A stretch of 64,000 nt of DNA from Otatea glauca (taxonomy: Eukaryota > Streptophyta > Magnoliopsida > Poales > Poaceae): NCBI GenBank assembly GCA_036346275.1, contig CM070723.1, positions 47,012,743-47,076,742 of the forward strand, given 5' to 3'. Below, one piece after another: positions 25,335 to 35,784 of this stretch. The position numbers and the translations under genes are program-made. The first letter of the stretch is position 1. Each line of letters starts with the position of its first letter. The notes beneath the pieces are model-generated. The model made no database searches. It was not told the origin of the DNA and was given only the letters and a program-made list of their open reading frames with translations.

Positions 25335-26935
25335 TACGACGTTAAGCGAGCACTCGGACATCGGAACCTCGCGGAGGCATCCGGCCGCCTTGCCGACTAA
25401 GGCGGCGTCCACCACGACGTTAAGCGAGCACTCGGACACCGGAACCTCGCGGAGGCATCCGGCCGCCCTGCCGACCAAGGCACTCGGACACCGGAACCTC
25501 GCGGAGGCATCCGGTCGTCCTTGCCACCAAGGCACTCGGACATCGGAACCTCGCGGAGGCATCCGGTCGCCCTGCCGACCAAGGCACTCGGACACCGGAA
25601 CCTCGCGGAGGCATCCGATCGCCCTGCCGACCAAGGCACTCGGACATCGGAACCTCGCGGAGGCATCCGGCCGTCCTTGCCGACTAAGCGGCGTCCCACC
25701 ACGACGTTAAACGAGCACTCGGACACCGGAACCTCGCGGAGGCATCCGGTCGCCCTTGCCGACCAAGGCACTTTCGGACACCGGAACCTCGCGGAGGCAT
25801 CCGGTCGTCCTTGCCGACCAAGGCACTCGGACATCGGAACCTCGCGGAGGCATCCGGCCGTCCTTGCCGACTAAGGCGGCGCCCGGCCACGACGTTAAGC
25901 GAGCACTCGGACATCGGAACCTCGCGGAGGCATCCGGCCGCCCTGCCGACTAAGGCGGCGTCCGGCCACGACGTTAAGCGAGCACTCGGACATCGGAACC
26001 TCGCGGAGGCATCCGGCCGTCCTGCCGACTAAGGCGGCGTCCGCCTCGACGTTAAGCGAGCACTCGGACACCGGAACCTCGCGGAGGCATCCGGCCGCCC
26101 TGCCGACCAAGGCACTCGGACACCGGAACCTCGCGGAGGCATCCGGCCGTCCTTGCCGACCAAGGCACTCGGACACCGAACCTCGCGGAGGCATCCGGCC
26201 GTCCTTGCCGACCAAGGCACTCGGACACCGGAACCTCGCGGAGGCATCCGGCCGTCCTTGCCGACCAAGGCACTCGGACACCGGAACCTCGCGGAGGCAT
26301 CCGGCCGTCCTTGCCGACCAAGGCACTCGGACATCGGAACCTCGCGGAGGCATCCGGCCGTCCTGCCGACTAAGGCGCGCCCGGCCACGACGTTAAACGA
26401 GCACTCGGACATCGGAACCTCGCGGAGGCATCCGGTCGTCCTTGCCGACTAAAGCGGCGTCGGCCACGACGTTAAACGAGCACTCGGACATCGGAACCTC
26501 GCGGAGGCATCCGGCCGTCCTGCCGACTAAGGCGGCCCGGCTACGACGTTAACGAGCACTCGGACACCGGAACCTCGCGGAGGCATCCGGCCGTCCTTGC
26601 TAACCAAGGCACTCGGACACCGGAACCTCGCGGAGGCATCCGGCCGTCCTTGCCAACCAAGGCACTCTGACACCGGAACCTCGCGGAGGCATCCGGCCGT
26701 CCTGCCGATTAAGGCACCGGACACCGGAACCTCGCGGAGGCATCCGGCCGTCCCTGCCGACCAAGGCACTCGGACACCGGAACCTCACGGAGGCATCCGG
26801 CCGCCCTGCCGACCAAGGCACTCGGACACCGGAACCTCACGAGGCATCCGGCCGTCCCTTGCCGACCAAGGCACTCGGGCACTAAAACTTAGAAGGCATC
26901 CGCTCATCCTTGCCGACCAAGGCGCCGACTAGCTA
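25335..26935. repeat. Minisatellite, about 25 units of two interleaved types
   Basis: The short unit is about 53 bp: GGCACTCGGACACCGG, AACCTCGCGGAGGCATCCGG, then CCGTCCTTGCCGACCAA. A long unit of about 80 bp adds GGCGGCGTCCGGCCACGACG plus TTAAGCGA before the same core. The core word CTCGCGGAGGCATCC occurs about 25 times and is nearly invariant. Long and short units alternate irregularly. Tandem arrays in this position are common in Tat/Grande-type elements. Open frames across it are a by-product. Confidence 0.92.
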
Positions 26936-27963
26936 CGGCGCCGAAACGAGCGCAAAGGAAGATTTCTTGAGGAACAAACCGCGAGTTCGCACGTCCGACC
27001 ACTCGGAAACCAATCGCCGAACTTCCTAGCGCCGAGCTGATCAAAGCAGAACAAGCAAAGCTAACTCCTTCATGAAGTCATTCATAGAGAGAAAAAAGGA
27101 TTTCATTAAAAAGCCGCAGGCTCAAAAACTTTACACCATTTTACATGAGGCACACGCAAGACTCTCTATCTACACCCAGACTCCTAAAAACTCCCTACGA
27201 CAACGCCGACGGTAGGCCCTCGCCTGGCCGACGGGACAGACCTGGGGTCGGTGGACTGAGGTCATTGGAGATGACTCTTTGGTAGGCCCTTGCCCGGTCG
27301 TCGAGGTGAAGCCACTACCGCGGAATGGCATGCCGCCGCTGCTCACGACATCGACGCGGCGCGCGCGCTTATCGCAATCGCGCCCTCGCGCCATTGCCTC
27401 TAGGAGGCCCCTTGCCACTCCAAGCCTCGGATCGCTGAAGTAAGCGCGTCAGCAGCAAAGAACGTCGCGAGCTACTTCTTCTCTCTTTGGGAGTTCGGCT
27501 ATCGCTCGATCATACTCAACCCAAAGCTCGCTCAAAGGGTCTTCCTCTTCCACCACGATGTCATCACCAAATCAAGACTAAAGGGTGTCTTGAACACATT
27601 TCAAGAAGGAAAGGATTCTCGTCAAGAGTTCGCGCCGAGCAACCCGTGGCGCCTTTATATACCCATTCAAGGAAGATCAAACGACTCAGAATAAATGCTT
27701 GCGTAGAAAACGGCGAGCCACCACCGAACCCGGCGGTCAAGAAGACGAACGAGCAAAAACACACCTAGCCGCGCGCGCACTAACAAAGCAATTAAGAGGC
27801 TCCGGCGGTTCGCGATACCTCGAGAACGTAATCCCGGCGGACGCCGGATGCGTTGAGAGCACGCCCGCAAAAATCGGTAGGCCCCGCTGGCCCACCTAGT
27901 TGAACGGATCCATCAAGCTCAACCCCAACCGAGTCCGCGAACTCGATTGGAGGTTCGGGCCAC
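26936..27963 (-). pseudogene. Second antisense transcription unit before the 3' LTR
   Basis: A minus-strand TATA box (TATATAAAGG, complement of 27653-27661) lies upstream of open text that includes EEEDPLSELWVEYDRAIAEL (about 27560-27500) and, after a stop, an 82-codon frame 27418-27170 (MARGLLEAMARGRDCDKRA and onward). An AATGAAATCC word near 27095 could serve polyadenylation. No domain is recognised. It may be a short gene in its own right or the displaced first exon of a longer antisense transcript. Confidence 0.5.
27653..27661 (-). promoter_or_regulatory. TATA box of the second antisense unit
   Basis: Minus-strand text GGGTATATAAAGGCGCC. This is a consensus-grade TATA in a GC-rich setting, about 80-100 bp upstream of the first plausible open frame. 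Confidence 0.6.
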
Positions 27964-29070
27964 CGACGAATACTCATAAAACAGGTGCACCAACGGCCCA
28001 ATTGCAACAAGCAAAGCCCAGAGCAGCAAGCGGCGGCCTCGAATCGGCCTCACCTAAACAGCCGCCCCTACTGCTACCCAAATGCCTACGAGACCATTCA
28101 GGAGACCATTCCCGACCGGTCCCGACTCGACTCAAAGAGGTTCCCGACCGCGGGGCAGGATCCCCGGCCCGACTCAGCAGGTTCCCGACCCCGCAGCGGG
28201 GACGGATCCCGGCCCGACTCGGCAGGTTCCAGACTCGCAGCTGGACGGATCCCGCGGCTCGACTTCAGCGAGGTTCCCGACCCCGCGCGGGGCGGGATCC
28301 CGCGACCGACTTCAAAGCGTGCGCGCGATCGGAGTCCGTGTCAACCTAAGGCCACGTGCCCCACGAACGGTCATTCAAGTGGATCGAGCGAGGCGGTGGT
28401 CCTTCCCAAGACAGGTTTGATAAGCTGCTGAAGCCACGCCTCCCGCCCCATCAACCACCACCCACGGTGCAAGGACACGCCTCTCCCGAGGCAACTCCAA
28501 CGTCACACGCGACTACGTCAACACCCACATGGATCACAGAGAGCAGCTACGCCACTTCCCGGAGGATTACCTAACCACTCTGACCAACTAGACCACCGAC
28601 CCAAAGATAGGCTCAAAGCTCGGCGACGGTCCATGAGCAAGCGACGATCGGCGAACGATTGGCGACGGCGGGGCAAGACCGAAGCCCCTAGAAGTAGCTC
28701 GCCTGGCACTTCGCCAATTCTCGATGTAACCTGCGCCTTCGTACTGAATAAAAGGAGGCAGGAACCTCCTAACAGGGCGGGGAGTAAGAGCTACAGGAGA
28801 GCTTTTTTCCTCTTCTTCCTCTTCTTCTTTTTCTTCTCCTTCTGAGAGCTAAGTTTAGATCATTCTAGTGTTGAGGCTCCACCTCTCGCTTGTAAAAAAC
28901 TTCGGTGCGATCATCCGCACTTTGATGAATACAATACCAACGCACTGGCTGGAGTAGGACCTTCGCCCGAACCAAGATACATCTTGGACTGTGGTCTAAC
29001 CATTCAGGGAGCGGGAACGCGCAGCCCCTTAGACTTACAAATTTACTTGCCGGCGCTCGAAACGCCGACA
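27964..29070 (+). repeat. 3' LTR of the Tat/Grande-like element
   Basis: It begins CGACGAATACTCATAAAACA, with the T of the expected TG replaced by C, and ends AACGCCGACA, followed by the duplication CATAC. It aligns with 13685-14840. Differences are mostly single-base and short indels in GC-rich runs, plus fewer internal tandem units. No clear polypurine tract precedes it. Confidence 0.88.
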
Positions 29071-29202
29071 CATACCAATTGGTATATGGACAAGAGGCTG
29101 TGTTGCCCTTGGAAATCAACATTGACTCGATAAGAACAGCCAGACAAAATGGTTTGTCGGCTTGAGATTATAAGGATTTAATGACCGATAATTTTGATAA
29201 TT
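29071..29202 (+). pseudogene. Integrase copy A, right part after the insertion
   Basis: It resumes copy A with CATACCAATTGGTATATGGA and continues to GATAATTTTGATAATT, where it meets the start of copy B (TGAGTGCCGG at 29203). It shows the same text as 29724-29854 of copy B with a few substitutions. Confidence 0.85.
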
Positions 29203-30132
29203 TGAGTGCCGGTCATACATATAATTTCTGCACGATGCAAGAGGAGCTTCCGACTAGGTAGACAGAACCATTCGGCGGTGAAACATTAGCAGGTGGAATC
29301 GGGTTGGGATGGAGCATTGTAAAAGCTTTTCATAATCTCTCACCTCACACCAAATGCGACCGATTATTTTTCTAAATGGGTCAAGACAATCCTGCTTAAA
29401 AGGGTTACAAGTGTTGAAACTGTCGGATTTGTCACAGAACATATTGTCCATCGATTTGGAATTTCACAGACTATTACGACCGATCAGGGCACTGTATTTA
29501 TGTCCGATGAGTTTCAAAGTTTTGCCAGAAGTTTGGGTATGAAGTTGTTGAATTCATCACCTTATTATGCTCAAGCTAATGGTCAAGCCGAGTCGTCAAA
29601 TAAAACGTTGATCAAGTTAATCAAGAGAAAAATTGAAGAAAAATCAAGGAATTGGCATGTAATGTTATCAGAGTCATTATGGGCCTATCGATTGCATACC
29701 ATGGTGCAACAAAATTATCACCATACCAATTGGTCTATAGACAAGAGGCTGTGTTGCCCTTGGAAATCAACATTGACTTGATAAGAACAGCCAGACAAAA
29801 TGGTTTGTCGGCTTGAGATTATAAGGATTTAATGACCGATAATTTGGATAACTTGGTAGAATTACGTCTACATATGTTGGATCGGCTTAAGAAGAATAAG
29901 ACAAGTGTTGCAAAGGCTTACAATAAAAAAGTGATGCCTAAGTCATTTTGTGAAGCCGATTTGGTTTGGAAAACTATATTGCCTCTGGCCTCTATGGATA
30001 ACTGATTTGGCAAATGGTCTCCAACATAGGAAGGACCATATAGAATTCATCAACTTGTGGATGGAAATTCTTATATTTGGGAAACGTTGGAAGGGGTGGT
30101 ATTTCCTAAAGCGATCAATGGTATATACTTAA
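29203..30132 (+). pseudogene. Integrase fragment, copy B (Ty3/gypsy) with C-terminal part
   Basis: The open stretch from about 29347 to 29781 contains ATDYFSKW, TTDQGTVFMSDEF, PYYAQANGQAESSNK and SLWAYRLHT, so the catalytic D, D and E are present. The frame slips at CATACCAATTGG (about 29726), ending the ORF early. The reading frame after that gives QEAVLPLEINID and, from about 29835, LMTDNLDNLVELRLHMLDRL and SFCEADLVWK. It inserts element DNA into the host genome in intact relatives. The upstream polymerase is absent. Confidence 0.88.
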
Positions 30133-30379
30133 AGAAATATCACTCAAGTATTTGGATTGGTTCTTAATCGGCTAAGGGTAGATATCGATTGCAAAAAGGC
30201 CAAATTAACTTGTTGCGGTTAATTCTAGCTATGAACTATAATAGTAAAAATAAACTACAGCCGACATCACACTTAAGGCAGAAATAAGATGAAAACATAC
30301 ATAGTAATCGGTTAAATAGCCGATTATAAGTATCTTACAGAACATTCAAAAAGCATTGTTTTCATGCCAAGCCCTTTTG
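30133..30379. other. Spacer between integrase end and antisense gene 3' end
   Basis: An AT-rich stretch with several ATCGGCTAA/GCCGATTA words, which recur through this element. No gene seen. Confidence 0.5.
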
Positions 30380-32671
30380 TTACAAACATTCATTGCTTAT
30401 AAATAAAATAGTGGCCAATCGGTGGTTAATTAAGGGTGCACCGAGAGCCGACAGTGCAGCAACAGCCTTGGCGATGATCTGTTCCACGTCCTCAAGAATT
30501 TTGTTGTATTCTTCTTCTGAGCTGGGGATGGGAACGATCTTGGTCGATTGCTTTTTTACTGATGCTATTGCCATACCAAAGCCAACCTTCTGGTTCTTTA
30601 AAGCTGATGATGCGGATGCTATATTCTCCTGGGCTTCAGCCAGAGAAGCATTAACTTTGGTTAGATCTTCTTCCAAGGATTTCTTGGCCTATTCAAGTTT
30701 GAGTACCATTTCCTTGGTGGCCTTCAGGGATTGGGATTCTTTATCTTATCGGACCTTGAGAGCTTTAGTGTCGGCTACCAGCTTATCGAGCGGCTTTTGA
30801 TCTTCAGTTTGTGCTACCTGATAAGCGATTCATTCCTTAGCTGCTTCCACCGTATCTTTCTTCTCGTCTAGGTGGCATACCTCTAGCAATGTAGCCATGG
30901 CTTCTTTTGGCAGATCTGCTTGCACCGCCACCATAGCATCCTTGAGAGGCTGGGCATTTTCAATTAGATTGGCCAACGGGGTTAAGAGCAGTTTGAAAAA
31001 GTTATTCAATTTTTTTGCCATGCCTGGGGTTGAAGTTACTTGAGCTAACGCATCCTTTGAAACGGCTAAGATCTTTTGGATTTCTTCTGGGAAGTTTTCC
31101 ACGCGTAGATCGACCTCGTCCTCCAGATCAGACCAATTGAATCCTAGAACATTGCTCACGGACTCGATCAGTTTGGCACTTGGCTTCATAGCAGCAGCAA
31201 GGACAGCGGTGGCAATTGGCGCGTCCTTAAGAATCGTGGCCTTTGGCATCGGCTGTGATGGAGGAGGAGGCAAGTCTGTCTCTGCTGGTAGGTCAGCCAG
31301 AATATCGGCAATACGTGCGGCAGGAGTGAGAGAAGGCTGCAGAAAATGTTCAGAGGTTAGACAATATTAATCTTGGTTGAAGATCGGCTTAAAGGATTGT
31401 TTACCTCATCCGTTCCTGATGCACATGGAGAGCTTTCAGCCGATTGTTCAAGGGTTATTTGCCCCTTGACACCAAGACCTTCTAAGGTCAACCGCGTTTT
31501 TTCCCTGAAAAATAATTGACTAAAGAACTTAGTCAACAGAAAGAGTAAAAGAGTAAGATAAGGCCAATTAATACTTACTTAGTTGTTGCTTCTCGATGTT
31601 GAAAAGGGAAGGAGATTGTACCCCCAAGGTTCCCAATGAGTAGCCAGTAGAGTAGTTGGAGGGCGCGGCCTTTTGCTAGATTGGCTGACAGCTTTGGGCT
31701 CCATAGGTTTCTTCCCGACGGCCTTGGTCTGCAAAATGAATCGAGAGCTGATTAGTGAAGTTTAAAGGATATAAAAGATATTTAAGGAGAAAAATTCGAC
31801 TTTAGCCAATACCTCGCCAATTATATCAATAAGACTTGTGTTAGTATAGCCCAAAGAACTAGCATCGCTGCTAGAACGCGAGCCGCTACTAGCGGAGTTA
31901 GTGTTGATTGTCGGCTCTGACAAATCTGGAAAAAATTTGGAGTTGATTCTTGCGATGGTTCTCTCTGTCGGATATAAAGCCAAACAGATGGCCGACCACC
32001 AACTAGTAAAGCTACTCACCCTCCGAGTGTGCAGGAGAAAGTGTGGGAAGTCTGTGACTTGGAGATCATCAGCTATATGCAACACCAGTTCAGCCAACGA
32101 GGCATGCCGCACTCGGTCTCTTGGTTGCAACCGATCAAAAAGCTGAAAACTTGGAGAGACTTGTCCAAATCTCGATGTACTTGCTCCATCATTCTCCCTT
32201 GGTATGGATAAGGTTGTGTTGAGGCTTGGCGCTAAAAGTCAATATCTGATCCTCGTCGAGCCTCAAACAGCAAAGCTGCGCTACATCCAAGAGCGTTAAG
32301 CTGATTGGACCCGTTCTAAATATGAATGCGTTAAGCGTGTCTGACCAGAAATAACAGGCCGTGGCCACTAAGGGTTCATTGGCTTCTGGATCGGTCAAAG
32401 ACAAAGGAAAGCACTCTGCTATCCCCATTTGTTCCCATTGAGGTAATTTTACTGCTGCAAGCCGATTATACCAATCTCTCCATCCCTTAAGTGATATCGG
32501 CCAAGCCCTAAAACTCTTACTCCATCCATCTAAATTATACCTAGGAGCGTTTAATGGAAGATGAGGGGTTTCTTGCTCTATGACAGCCGATGGATCAGTG
32601 TTTCCTATTGAGCCTAAGTAATACTGGTTGTTGCTTCTCGGAAATAGGATGAATACTTGGTGAGGGTCCAT
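30380..32671 (-). pseudogene. Antisense plant-mobile-domain (PMD) gene carried by a gypsy element
   Basis: Likely exons on the minus strand: 32671-32020, 31925-31813, 31728-31579, 31504-31405 and 31336-30380, with GT-AG introns between them. Exon 1 starts MDPHQVFILFPRSN and holds WSKSFRAWPISLKGWRDWYN, ACYFWSDTLNAFIFRTGPIS and LLDVAQLCCLRL. This is the pattern of the PMD (aminotransferase-like mobile domain, PF10536 as I know it). One base too many near 32203 shifts the exon 1 frame. The last exon has a proline patch, then helical, coiled-coil-like text (EDLTKVNASLAEAQENIASA). Its frame is stopped by TGA at 30830-30832 and twice more before 30676. PMD proteins act in silencing in plants and are often captured by transposons. 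It is decayed here. Confidence 0.72.
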
Positions 32672-32807
32672 CTTTGTTGAAACTAATAGAAAGTTGTCAA
32701 GCCAATGGAAGAAGAGATGAATGAAAGCTTAAGTCTGAAATTGAGGGTGAAGCCGATTGCAGAGAGATGGAGGACTTGTTCGCGTGAAGAATGATGGAGG
32801 ATGGGCT

Positions 32808-32819
32808 CCATATTTATGG
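32808..32819 (-). promoter_or_regulatory. TATA box of the antisense PMD gene
   Basis: Minus-strand text CCATAAATATGGAG, 137-148 bp upstream of the ATG at 32671. The 5' leader would fit in between. The same geometry is seen for the antisense gene of the neighbouring element. Confidence 0.6.
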
Positions 32820-33025
32820 GGGGGTAAAAGGATCAGTTAAAGGCGGAAAAAAATTCGAAGCGATGGCTGCAATTGTGTTAAAAACGGTGTATTTTAAAGA
32901 TTGTGGCGCAATAAGTGGAGCGGTTACCAAAGACGACGGCGAAAGTATTGTGAAAATCACGGTTAAGCCGATGGTGGTTGAAGCTGATGATGAAGATTTT
33001 TTGGAAGATAACATATTATCTCCCA

Positions 33026-33040
33026 AAAATGGGGGGCATA
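33026..33040 (+). other. Polypurine tract
   Basis: AAAAATGGGGGGCATA directly precedes the TG of the 3' LTR at 33041. This is the priming site for plus-strand DNA synthesis. Confidence 0.75.
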
Positions 33041-33729
33041 TGTTAGCGCCAGAATTTGGCAAGACATGACCAATTTGTCATGCTAAGGATAAAAATGGAT
33101 ATTTCTGGCCGATATCAGTTAAAAGGGAAAGGTTAAGTTAAAGATAGGATTATGATCGATGTTGATTCAAAGATAAATTTTATCTACACAAAGGCCGATA
33201 TGGATCACGGTTGATGACGTATTGGAGAAGGATACGATTGACCGATACACTATAGAAGGGGATCGCGGGCAAGCAGAAGAATACAATCCAATCAATCAAT
33301 TAACCAGCATATACTTTTATTCTACTTTTCCTGCCAACTAGGAGTAGCTTTGTAATTTAGAATCTCCCTTGTAATTCGATTTTGATCAATAAAGTTGCGC
33401 ATCGCCGATTGTTGATCTTCCTCGATTACACCAGGTTTGGTTTCCTCCAATCTTGTTGCGCATCACCTTCTTCGGAAAAAACTACATTTGTCAACCATCT
33501 AATCAGTCATAATCGGCTGTTTAGATTTATTGTTACTTACGACCTAATCGACTTTGAATAGTTGTTTAGATCTCTTGCTGATTGTCACACCAAATCGGTT
33601 TTTGATCATTACTCCAATCCATCTTGCCGATTGCAGGATCAAATCGGCGGGCACACCTCGAACCTCTTGAACCCGGCGTTCGCGTGTGTTTGAGCCAATC
33701 AATCTATAGTTATATTTTTTGGCGCAACA
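33041..33729 (+). repeat. 3' LTR of the PMD-carrying gypsy element
   Basis: The ends TGTTAGCGCC and GGCGCAACA are inverted complements. An AATAAAG word sits at about 33388. Repeated CCGATT/AATCGGC words run through it. The 5-bp downstream flank is GACTG. The left duplication is lost because the 5' end is truncated. Confidence 0.85.
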
Positions 33730-33873
33730 GACTGCTTGGTATTATGTGCTACTATGTTTTATTTAATCATATATAGATGTGACTTAACGATGTGATATAT
33801 GTATGCTAGCTACTGATCATACGACTAGCACGATGTATATATAAGATTTAGGATTAATTTTTAGGACGTCACA

Positions 33874-35784
33874 AACAACGGGTGCTTTAAAATTTATGCT
33901 GGGAAAACAGCTGGCAAATCTGATATCACGATTCTAAGAGTGAACAAAAATACGATCACGTTGTGCCAATAGCCTCACCCATAGTTCCCCTAGGCTAGCT
34001 GTTTACTCACAATGCGCCAGGTGATCGTATTAGTATCGATTACTCCGTAGGAGTTAATTTACATCTTGGATGAGGTGCACCAACTCCTGCTCGATCTTCC
34101 GGGGTGCCTGTTCGCGATACAGTGATAGTTCGAGGTGTTACTTGTTAGGAGGTTTCTCATTTAGAACCCCACGCTGGACTTGCTGGATCCTGAAGCAAGG
34201 AAAACGAGTGAAGGCTCAGTCAATTTAAATTAGGAGATCGTCGCCAGAAATTAAGAGATGCGCTGAAAGACCGGAGAGAGAGAGAAAAACAGCCTTAACA
34301 TTTAGGTCATGTATCATTAAGGTCATGTGGCATTTCGTAAGGTTGAGATGGATACCTCACGGTGTGGATGCCCTGTTGATCAAATTGACTGAACAATGAG
34401 AAACAAGGGTGCATACCAGCATACGTACAATCCTTTGAGAAGAGAGTTGGTGATCCGAACTTTTAGCGACCAGTGATGGACGAAAGGAGAGGGAGCGAAA
34501 GGGCTAGAGCATTGGTTTCGATCATCGTGTCTCTGATATCTCTTAGTCCCGTAGCTATTTTTAGTGCTCTTCAAGACACTGCAACAACTGTCTACCATGA
34601 ATACAAGAAAACACAACAGCTCTAAACATTTCTTCTATTTTTTTTCCGGTGTACACCACCGGTAGCAATCGTGTGCCGACTGCCGTGTGCTTCAATCTTT
34701 CTTCACGAGTTATGTCTAAAAGAAGCGACCGACGTGGTAGTAATTTCGAGGACGCGTTTCCTTGCGAATCCTCAGGCCAAAATGCTTCTCGACGTGCCGT
34801 CTCTGAAACGTATGAATAAACAAGTGTGTAAGACTTATGTTTCTTCTTCCGCGTAAAAAGCAGCCCAAGAGTAGTATAGAATAGTAGTACCGTTCCGACA
34901 AGTAGTTTTCGCTGCCCGCGTGAAGCTGGCTAGCCAAAGCCCCTGTGTCATCGCAGCTAAGCGAACCGCTTTTAAAAATAGGGCGGTGGAGTTATACGTA
35001 TACGATTTTATTCACTAAGGTTCGAATTCTGGTATCTAATTTTACGCACACGCTAGTACGTTTTATTAAAAATTTTGTGAGATTTTAGATTTATGTTTAG
35101 CTTCTGTATTTCAGGACTTGAACCAAGAGAACGTATTTGTGCGTACGTACATAATAATATATATGCGTATGCATCTAACGACATTGTAATTGAAAAAAAA
35201 AATACAAACCACTCTTAAGCTCGTGAACCCGATCGATGCCTCGATGCCCCCTCCGAAGAGATCTATACAGATGGTGTCCTTTTCCCATACTTAATTGCCT
35301 GTCACAGGTTTAATTAAAACGGACGAAACAAGAACGGGAGGCAGAGGAAGAGAGGCCGTCACTATACTACTGGGCAACTGGTTGGTTGCTGCTTTCTGCC
35401 ACTCCTAACCTGTCATCTCAGTTGTTGGATCTCACGCCGTCACCCCTGTAAGGGAATATACAATAAAACTATCTCAGTTTACTATTATTACTATATACAC
35501 ATCAGCTTTATCCCATATAAAAGAATGATAAAATAAGAGAGAAGATAATTGGCTTTTATTTAGTAGTCAACATCGTATGAGAAAATATACGCTATCGTCG
35601 GCTAAAAGCTGATGTTGAAGCCGGTGCGAGTGACTATTAGTGTTGAAGTTAGTGTTTTGCCAATAGCCACAAAGATGAAGTTAATGTTGAATATCTAAAT
35701 TAAATGCTTTAGTGTTTCTGCAAAGACAACATTTAGAGATAGTTATTGTACAAGCTAGCTTTATTGCCGCTCTAAATGATATAG
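33874..35784. other. Spacer
   Basis: No supported gene. Short frames at 34380-34937 have no domain signature. Mixed AT-rich intergenic DNA. Confidence 0.4.

Larger units (their letters stand above)
13685..29070 (+). mobile_element. 15.4-kb Tat/Grande-like Ty3/gypsy retrotransposon
   Basis: Complete in outline: 5' LTR, gag, protease, reverse transcriptase, RNase H, an additional RNase H, integrase, a two-unit direct repeat, an antisense gene, a long minisatellite, a second antisense unit and a 3' LTR, with 5-bp target duplication CATAC. The additional RNase H and the antisense 3' gene are hallmarks of the Tat lineage (Grande, RetroSat2, RIRE-type). GC content is far above the flanks. All coding parts are broken by frameshifts, so as given it is non-functional. 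Its insertion in the integrase of another element dates it as the youngest layer of this nest. Confidence 0.88.
13160..33729 (+). mobile_element. 5'-truncated Ty3/gypsy element with antisense plant-mobile-domain gene
   Basis: Its visible parts are a tandemly duplicated integrase segment (13160-13684 plus 29076-29202, then 29203-30130), an antisense gene (30380-32671), a polypurine tract (about 33026-33040) and a 3' LTR (33041-33729). The 5' LTR, gag, protease and reverse transcriptase are missing: the left boundary at 13160 abuts LTR DNA of the older element directly. It is split at 13684 by the 15.4-kb Tat/Grande-like element. A 3' antisense gene after integrase is an arrangement known from the Tat/Grande lineage. 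Confidence 0.75.
10661..33873 (+). mobile_element. Old solo-type LTR, split by nested retrotransposons
   Basis: It opens with TGTAATGTCCTAAAATTTC (10661) and closes with TTAGGACGTCACA (33873). The ends are inverted complements (TGTAATGTCC versus TGTGACGTCC). The LTR itself is 10661 to about 13159 plus 33730-33873, about 2.64 kb. Everything between is the later nest. No matching 5-bp duplication is seen (left ATAAT, right AACAA), which fits great age or loss of one flank. The TGT(A/G)A(C/T)GTCC start is common in long-LTR gypsy families such as Del/Tekay; that lineage call is inference. Confidence 0.6.

Noticed and set aside
25197..26932. Long overlapping open frames on both strands
   Set aside because: They are produced by the 53-bp/80-bp minisatellite, and their peptides are the repeated unit in several frames.
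32791..33069. 92-codon plus-strand frame before the 3' LTR
   Set aside because: It covers the antisense promoter and polypurine tract of the gypsy element. No domain.
35010..35045. GGTTCGAATTC resembling a tRNA T-arm
   Set aside because: No matching D-arm, anticodon arm or acceptor stem in the flanking sequence.
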